43,658 nucleotides of DNA, from contig CALBSD010000074.1 of NCBI GenBank assembly GCA_937927625.1, positions 1-43,658 of the forward strand, read 5' to 3'. How positions within the stretch are numbered: position 1 is the stretch's first letter; every line of letters begins with the position of its first letter. The translations under genes and the position numbers were made by a program. This DNA is from an uncultured Actinomycetes bacterium. Lineage in GTDB: Bacteria; Actinomycetota; Acidimicrobiia; Acidimicrobiales; Ilumatobacteraceae. Below, one piece after another: positions 40,086 to 43,658 of this stretch. Below the pieces are notes generated by a model. It saw only the letters and a program-made list of their open reading frames with translations, was not told the origin of the DNA and did not search any database.

Positions 40086-40874
40086 ATGGCAGAAGAGACG
40101 AAATACCCCTCGGTATTTGCATGCCCACATTGTGGGATGCCCTTCGAATCGTCATCAAGTGGCGTGCAGTGCGCCAATGGTCACACCTTCGATCGCGCAC
40201 GTGAGGGTTATCTCAATCTTCTTGTTGGTGGTCGAATCTCCACAAGCACTGTCCCCGGTGATACTCCTGAATCACTTGCTGCACGTCGTCGATTTCTGTC
40301 CACTGGTTCATATGCACCAATTGCAGAAGTGTTGGCGAACACCATCGGCGATGTTGACGGTGCAGTGCTCGATAACGGTTGTGGCGAGGGTTATTACTTG
40401 TCGCATGTTCGCTCACCTCATCGCTTCGGTCTCGACATCGCAAAGCGTGGCGTACAGATGGCAAGCAAGTTCTTACCTGACGCCGAGTTCGTTGTCGGCA
40501 CGGCATATCGACTGCCCGTACTGATTGATTCCTGCGATGCAGTCTTCAGCGTCTTTGCGCCTCACTCGATGGAAGAATTTCAACGCGTGTTAGCACCATG
40601 TGGGCAATGGGTCACCGTGACACCAGCTGCACATCACTTGCATCAGATGCGACCGAAGCGCGACGAGAACATTCTGGAACGCGAACGTCGTCGAGATGAA
40701 CCACCAGAACATGCAACGAATGCTCAACGCGTGCAGTTTGATCTTGATCTCACGGAAGAGGCAGCGCACGATCTCTTCAGCATGACTCCCCTCGTGTGGC
40801 AAACAGCAGCAGATGCAGCGCCCGTCACGCACGTGAGCGTTGATGTTTGGGTTGCATCAGGCTTCAAGTCGTAG
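40086..40874 (+). CDS. 23S rRNA (guanine-N1) methyltransferase, RlmA family
   Basis: This 262-residue SAM-dependent enzyme has an N-terminal zinc site with Cys13, Cys16, Cys29 and His33, the same spacing as RlmA (CPHCGMPF, CANGHTFD). REGYLNLL, the family signature, follows. The methyltransferase domain has VLDNGCGEGYYL (motif I) and FGLDIAKRGV. RlmA I/II methylates N1 of G745 or G748 in 23S rRNA helix 35, and RlmA II members confer tylosin resistance; which one this is cannot be told. It is divergent from oleA by 40 bp and followed by a second methyltransferase. Confidence 0.88.
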   Translation: MAEETKYPSVFACPHCGMPFESSSSGVQCANGHTFDRAREGYLNLLVGGRISTSTVPGDTPESLAARRRFLSTGSYAPIAEVLANTIGDVDGAVLDNGCGEGYYLSHVRSPHRFGLDIAKRGVQMASKFLPDAEFVVGTAYRLPVLIDSCDAVFSVFAPHSMEEFQRVLAPCGQWVTVTPAAHHLHQMRPKRDENILERERRRDEPPEHATNAQRVQFDLDLTEEAAHDLFSMTPLVWQTAADAAPVTHVSVDVWVASGFKS

Positions 40875-40884
40875 CGTAAGAACA

Positions 40885-41460
40885 ATGACTCGTTTCGATA
40901 GTGCCTATTACAAACGCTTCTACGGTAAAGACGGCGCGCACGATGAAGAGCGCATTGCGTTTCTTGCAACTGCAGTGCACAACATGTCTGCATGGTGGGG
41001 CGTTAGCATTTCAACAGTGCTGGATGTTGGTGCTGGTATGGGAATGTGGCGCGATTGGTACAACGACAATTACCCCGATGTGAAAGTACGTTCCATCGAT
41101 GTCAGCGAACACGCCTGCGAGACCTGGAACCACGAACTGCGCAACATTGCAGAATGGAAACCACAGGGCAAGTACGACCTCGTGATCTGCCACAGCGTGT
41201 TGCAGTATCTCGATAACGAGTCGTTTGTTCAGGCAGTGGAGAACCTTGCATCTGCAACGCGTTTCGTGATGTATCTCGAACTGCCCACAAAGTGGGACTA
41301 CGAGAACATTGTCGACTCACGCGGGACTGACTTGCAGGTCTACAAGCGCAATGCGGCGTGGTATCGCAAGCATTTGCTAGCTCATTTCACCCAAGTGGGT
41401 GCAGGTTTCTGGACACCCATCACTGGGCTTCCGATGTACGAACTTGAAGAGAGTCGCTAG
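40885..41460 (+). CDS. Class I SAM-dependent methyltransferase
   Basis: This 191-residue protein has motif I VLDVGAGMGMWRDWY, an acidic end to strand 2 (RSIDVSE), a YDLVICHSVLQYLD motif IV-like segment and an aromatic-rich C-terminus. The substrate is unknown. I start it at the ATG at 40885, 10 bp after the rlmA-like stop, not at an upstream in-frame codon inside that gene. Co-transcription with the rRNA methyltransferase suggests a shared physiological setting, but no more. Confidence 0.8.
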   Translation: MTRFDSAYYKRFYGKDGAHDEERIAFLATAVHNMSAWWGVSISTVLDVGAGMGMWRDWYNDNYPDVKVRSIDVSEHACETWNHELRNIAEWKPQGKYDLVICHSVLQYLDNESFVQAVENLASATRFVMYLELPTKWDYENIVDSRGTDLQVYKRNAAWYRKHLLAHFTQVGAGFWTPITGLPMYELEESR

Positions 41461-41871
41461 TTAGTTCGCTGCGGGGCGAAAGCGATACAACGCATTGCCC
41501 TGGCCTGTGTCGTGGAAAACCACTTCAACGGGCATGCCCACTTTCACTGTCTCAACATCGCAATCAACGATGTTGGTCATGACACGTGGACCTTCTGCAA
41601 GTTCGACATACGCAACCACAAATGGGCCGGCGTCTTTGTACAACATCGCGCCCTTGCGGATGATTGTGAAGCTGTAGATAACACCCTTGCCACTCGCATC
41701 AAATGTTGAGACGTTTTCTGTCCAACACGATGGGCAATGACGGCGCGGGAACCACAACACGGTGTCGCATTCATTGCAACGCTGCAATTGGAAACGACCA
41801 TCGGCTGTTGCAGCCCAGAACTCTGCGTTGGCCTGTGTGACTAACGGTGCGGGGTTAGGCAATGTGCTCAT
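41461..41871 (-). CDS. DUF35 zinc-ribbon/OB-fold protein, partner of the thiolase-fold enzyme
   Basis: This 136-residue protein has an N-terminal rubredoxin-like zinc site Cys32, Cys35, Cys46 and Cys49 (CNECDTVLWFPRRHCPSC), then an OB-fold (VIYSFTIIRKG, PFVVAYVEL, MTNIVD). DUF35 proteins bind acyl-CoA and pair with thiolase or hydratase partners, as in ChsH2 with Ltp2 in sterol side-chain cleavage. The start ATG overlaps the thiolase stop by 4 nt. Confidence 0.88.
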   Translation of the reverse strand: MSTLPNPAPLVTQANAEFWAATADGRFQLQRCNECDTVLWFPRRHCPSCWTENVSTFDASGKGVIYSFTIIRKGAMLYKDAGPFVVAYVELAEGPRVMTNIVDCDVETVKVGMPVEVVFHDTGQGNALYRFRPAAN

Positions 41872-43025
41872 GCGTCTTCCTGTCCAAGAATGAGAGTGAC
41901 GGAGCCGTGGCGCGAGCCAAGACTTCCGCCGGTGCCATGTGCAAGTGCGATCTGTGGGTTCGGCACCTGCACTGCTGGATGTGCCTCGCCACGAAGTTGA
42001 CGAACTGCTTCAATCACCTTGGTGATGCCACCACGGTTTGATGGGTGGTTGTTGCACAATCCACCGCCATCAGTGTTGAACGGCAACTTGCCGAACGGAG
42101 CAACGAGTCCACCGTCAGCGACGAACGTACCGCCCTTGCCCTTCTCGCAGAAACCAAGGTCTTCAATTGTCTGCAACACCGTGATGGTGAAGCTGTCATA
42201 AATCGATGCGTAGTTGATGTCTTTCACAGTGACACCAGCTTCCGCGAATGCTTTCGGCCCCGACCACACAGCACCGGTATGCGTGAGATCAATACGTCCG
42301 TTGTTGGTGTGCTTCACGGCTTCACCGTGACCAAGAATCTTCGCGTTGGTCTTGCCCAACTTCTTTGCAATCTCTGGTGAGACAATGACAAGTGCGCCAC
42401 CGCCGTCAGTGACAACACAACAATCAAGGCGATGCAATGGGTCCGCCACCATTGGCGAATTCAATACCTCTTCAACAGTGACAACCTTCTGCAAAAACGC
42501 ATTTGGGTTGTACTGCGCGTGAATACTTGCCGCCACTTTGATCTCTGCAAGCTGTGCAGAAGTGGTGCCGAATTCATACATGTGGCGCTGTGCAGCAAGT
42601 GCGTACGAATGAGGAGCGCCCATCATTCCCCACACTTGTTCAAACGCAGCTTCTGGGCCAGGAGAGAATGAAGGACCTTGCCAACCGCTCTTTGGCTTGC
42701 CCGCAAGTGTCACCAGCGCAACGTGGCACTTCCCTGCCGCAATTGCTGCTGCGGCGTGACCAACATGTGCGAGGTACGACGAACCGCCGGTCTCCGTGCT
42801 GTCGACATATGTGGGGTTGATGTTGAAGTAATCAGCAAGTGTGAGAACACCGAAGCCAGCAGTGCCGTCACAGAACAGAGCATCAACATCTTCCATTGCA
42901 AGACCAGCATCGGCGAGAGCACCGAGAGCGACATCGATGTGAATGTCCCACACGGTCTTGTCAGGAAGGTCTCGTCCTGGGTGTTCATAGATGCCGGCGA
43001 TATAGGCCGCGCCGCGAATACTCAT
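41868..43025 (-). CDS. Thiolase-fold protein without catalytic cysteine (Ltp2-like aldolase candidate)
   Basis: This 385-residue member of the thiolase superfamily, SCP-2/lipid-transfer type, lacks the nucleophilic Cys (segment STETGGSSYLAHV). The C-terminal cysteine loop is also changed (ALAHGTGGSLGSRHG where CIGGG-type is usual). The GHP-type His region is NNHPSNRGG. An IYDSFT segment with Tyr resembles Ltp2-like aldolases that cleave steroid side chains with a DUF35 partner. It is therefore more likely a retro-aldolase or related C-C lyase than a true thiolase (inference). DUF35 is the next gene. Confidence 0.82.
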   Translation of the reverse strand: MSIRGAAYIAGIYEHPGRDLPDKTVWDIHIDVALGALADAGLAMEDVDALFCDGTAGFGVLTLADYFNINPTYVDSTETGGSSYLAHVGHAAAAIAAGKCHVALVTLAGKPKSGWQGPSFSPGPEAAFEQVWGMMGAPHSYALAAQRHMYEFGTTSAQLAEIKVAASIHAQYNPNAFLQKVVTVEEVLNSPMVADPLHRLDCCVVTDGGGALVIVSPEIAKKLGKTNAKILGHGEAVKHTNNGRIDLTHTGAVWSGPKAFAEAGVTVKDINYASIYDSFTITVLQTIEDLGFCEKGKGGTFVADGGLVAPFGKLPFNTDGGGLCNNHPSNRGGITKVIEAVRQLRGEAHPAVQVPNPQIALAHGTGGSLGSRHGSVTLILGQEDA

Positions 43026-43157
43026 AATGCGCTCATTCAGTCGAAATACGGGGACTCACTATTAGAACAGGTGGAGAGTGGTGAACGCCGAATTGAGAGT
43101 GGCTTGAACAATGTGAACTTCGCCCATTTTCGGTTGGCGGCATGAAAGTATTGCTTC

Positions 43158-43520
43158 ATGGCCACGGAACATCGCATCTTCACCACCAGTGTGGCGAGTG
43201 TGTATCCGCACTACGTCAACAAACTTGTCCGCAAGGGTCGCACCGAGGAAGAACTCGTATCAGTGATCCGTTGGTTAACGGGTTACACGGCCGCTGGACT
43301 CACCAAAGTTTTGAAGAACGAGACTGACTTCAAGACATTCTTTGCAAAAGCACCGAAGATGAACCCTGCTCGCTTTGACATAAAAGGCGTGATCTGCGGA
43401 GTACGCGTTGAGGAAATCGAAGATCCGACGATGCAATCAATTCGTCACCTCGACAAATTGGTTGATGAACTTGCCAAGGGAAAGGCCATGGAGAAAGTTC
43501 TCCGGTCACCATCGCCCTGA
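43158..43520 (+). CDS. DUF2200 family protein
   Basis: This 120-residue cytoplasmic protein has RIFTTSVASVYPHYVNKLVRKGRT, VIRWLTGYTAAGL, FFAKAPKMNPARF, IKGVICGVRVEEIEDPTM and LVDELAKGKAMEKVLR. These are the highly conserved blocks of DUF2200. No function is known. It is monocistronic between the thiolase operon and the tRNA. The ATG at 43158 matches the usual N-terminus. Confidence 0.88.
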   Translation: MATEHRIFTTSVASVYPHYVNKLVRKGRTEEELVSVIRWLTGYTAAGLTKVLKNETDFKTFFAKAPKMNPARFDIKGVICGVRVEEIEDPTMQSIRHLDKLVDELAKGKAMEKVLRSPSP

Positions 43521-43533
43521 TTGCTCCCGAGAA

Positions 43534-43566
43534 AACCAAAACCCCCGACCCGTGGAGGCCGAGGGT
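43534..43566 (-). terminator. Rho-independent terminator of the tRNA-fMet transcript
   Basis: In minus-strand RNA, arms ACCCUCGGCC (43566-43557) and GGUCGGGGGU (43550-43541) pair over 10 bp with two G-U wobbles and a 6-nt loop. UUUGGUUUUC follows. On the plus strand the same arms have two mismatches and a poor T-run, so the element works for the minus strand. Confidence 0.75.
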
Positions 43567-43609
43567 TCTAGAACTTAAGAAGTGCAATGTCATTGCTGAC
43601 ATCCACTAC

Positions 43610-43658
43610 TGGTGGCGGGGACAGGATTTGAACCTGTGACCTTCGGGTTATGAGCCCG
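43610..43658 (-). tRNA. Initiator tRNA-Met (CAU), partial
   Basis: Minus strand, 3' part only; the 5' half is beyond the window edge. CCA is encoded at 43612-43610. The T arm is ACAGG-TTCAAAT-CCTGT. The anticodon loop is CTCATAA, and the stem carries GGG on its 5' side and CCC on its 3' side, the three G-C pairs typical of initiator tRNA-fMet. Confidence 0.93.

Noticed and set aside
43026..43157. Direct repeat GAGAGTGG near 43073 and 43096, and small plus-strand frames
   Set aside because: The repeat is short and imperfect and the frames lack family features; I see no other element in this 132-bp gap.

Overview
The window reads as a piece of an actinobacterial chromosome of moderate GC. A relative of Acidimicrobiia (Ilumatobacter-like planktonic lineages) fits best. 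Reasons seen in the sequence: a mycofactocin precursor gene (C-terminus IDGMCGVY) with its maturation genes, two NDMA-type alcohol dehydrogenases, a fused OleBC protein, a LytR-CpsA-Psr protein with a TTTTTVP-type tail, an archaeal-type ValS, and many starts placed 6-7 nt after a TAnnnT -10 box (leaderless transcripts). The lineage call is inference.

Layout. 1-6317 (minus): cysS, an MFS transporter, an acyl-CoA dehydrogenase, a TetR regulator and a secreted ELWxxDGT-repeat protein that runs off the left edge. A 23-bp perfect palindrome sits at the start of the repeat protein. 6344-10224 (plus): valS and an LCP cell-wall ligase. 10246-14391 (minus): two NDMA-dependent alcohol dehydrogenases followed by a translationally coupled MoxR ATPase and a VWA protein. 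14521-19641 (plus): mftA, mftB, mftC, a plsY-like gene, mftE, mftF and an alanine-racemase-like gene. Most of these overlap by a few bases. mftD, mftG and mftR are not in the window. 19649-27028: ROK kinase (minus), uracil-DNA glycosylase, a tandem double-TetR protein, an amidase and a secreted RCC1-repeat/metallophosphoesterase fusion (plus), then a quinone oxidoreductase (minus). 27085-35634: a polytopic membrane protein, two tandem flavodoxin-fold quinone reductases, an ABM-domain membrane protein, a five-gene minus operon (geranylgeranyl reductase family, YdcF-like, FKBP, ferritin-like, DCC), a CoA-transferase, a PAP2 phosphatase and a glyoxalase-fold protein. 35650-40045 (minus): oleA, a fused oleBC and oleD, a complete head-to-head long-chain olefin pathway. 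40086-43658: RlmA-type rRNA methyltransferase, a SAM methyltransferase, a DUF35 + thiolase-fold pair, a DUF2200 protein, and at the right edge a partial initiator tRNA with its terminator.

How it works together. The centre is a divergent mycofactocin locus. The plus operon makes and glycosylates the peptide-derived redox cofactor. The minus operon encodes alcohol dehydrogenases of the kind that use it, apparently with a MoxR/VWA chaperone pair. The most novel features are the lack of mftD and the presence of a PLP-fold racemase homologue and an acyltransferase inside the operon. The second notable system is the Ole cluster, which would condense two fatty acyl-CoAs and carry the product through a beta-lactone to a cis-alkene.
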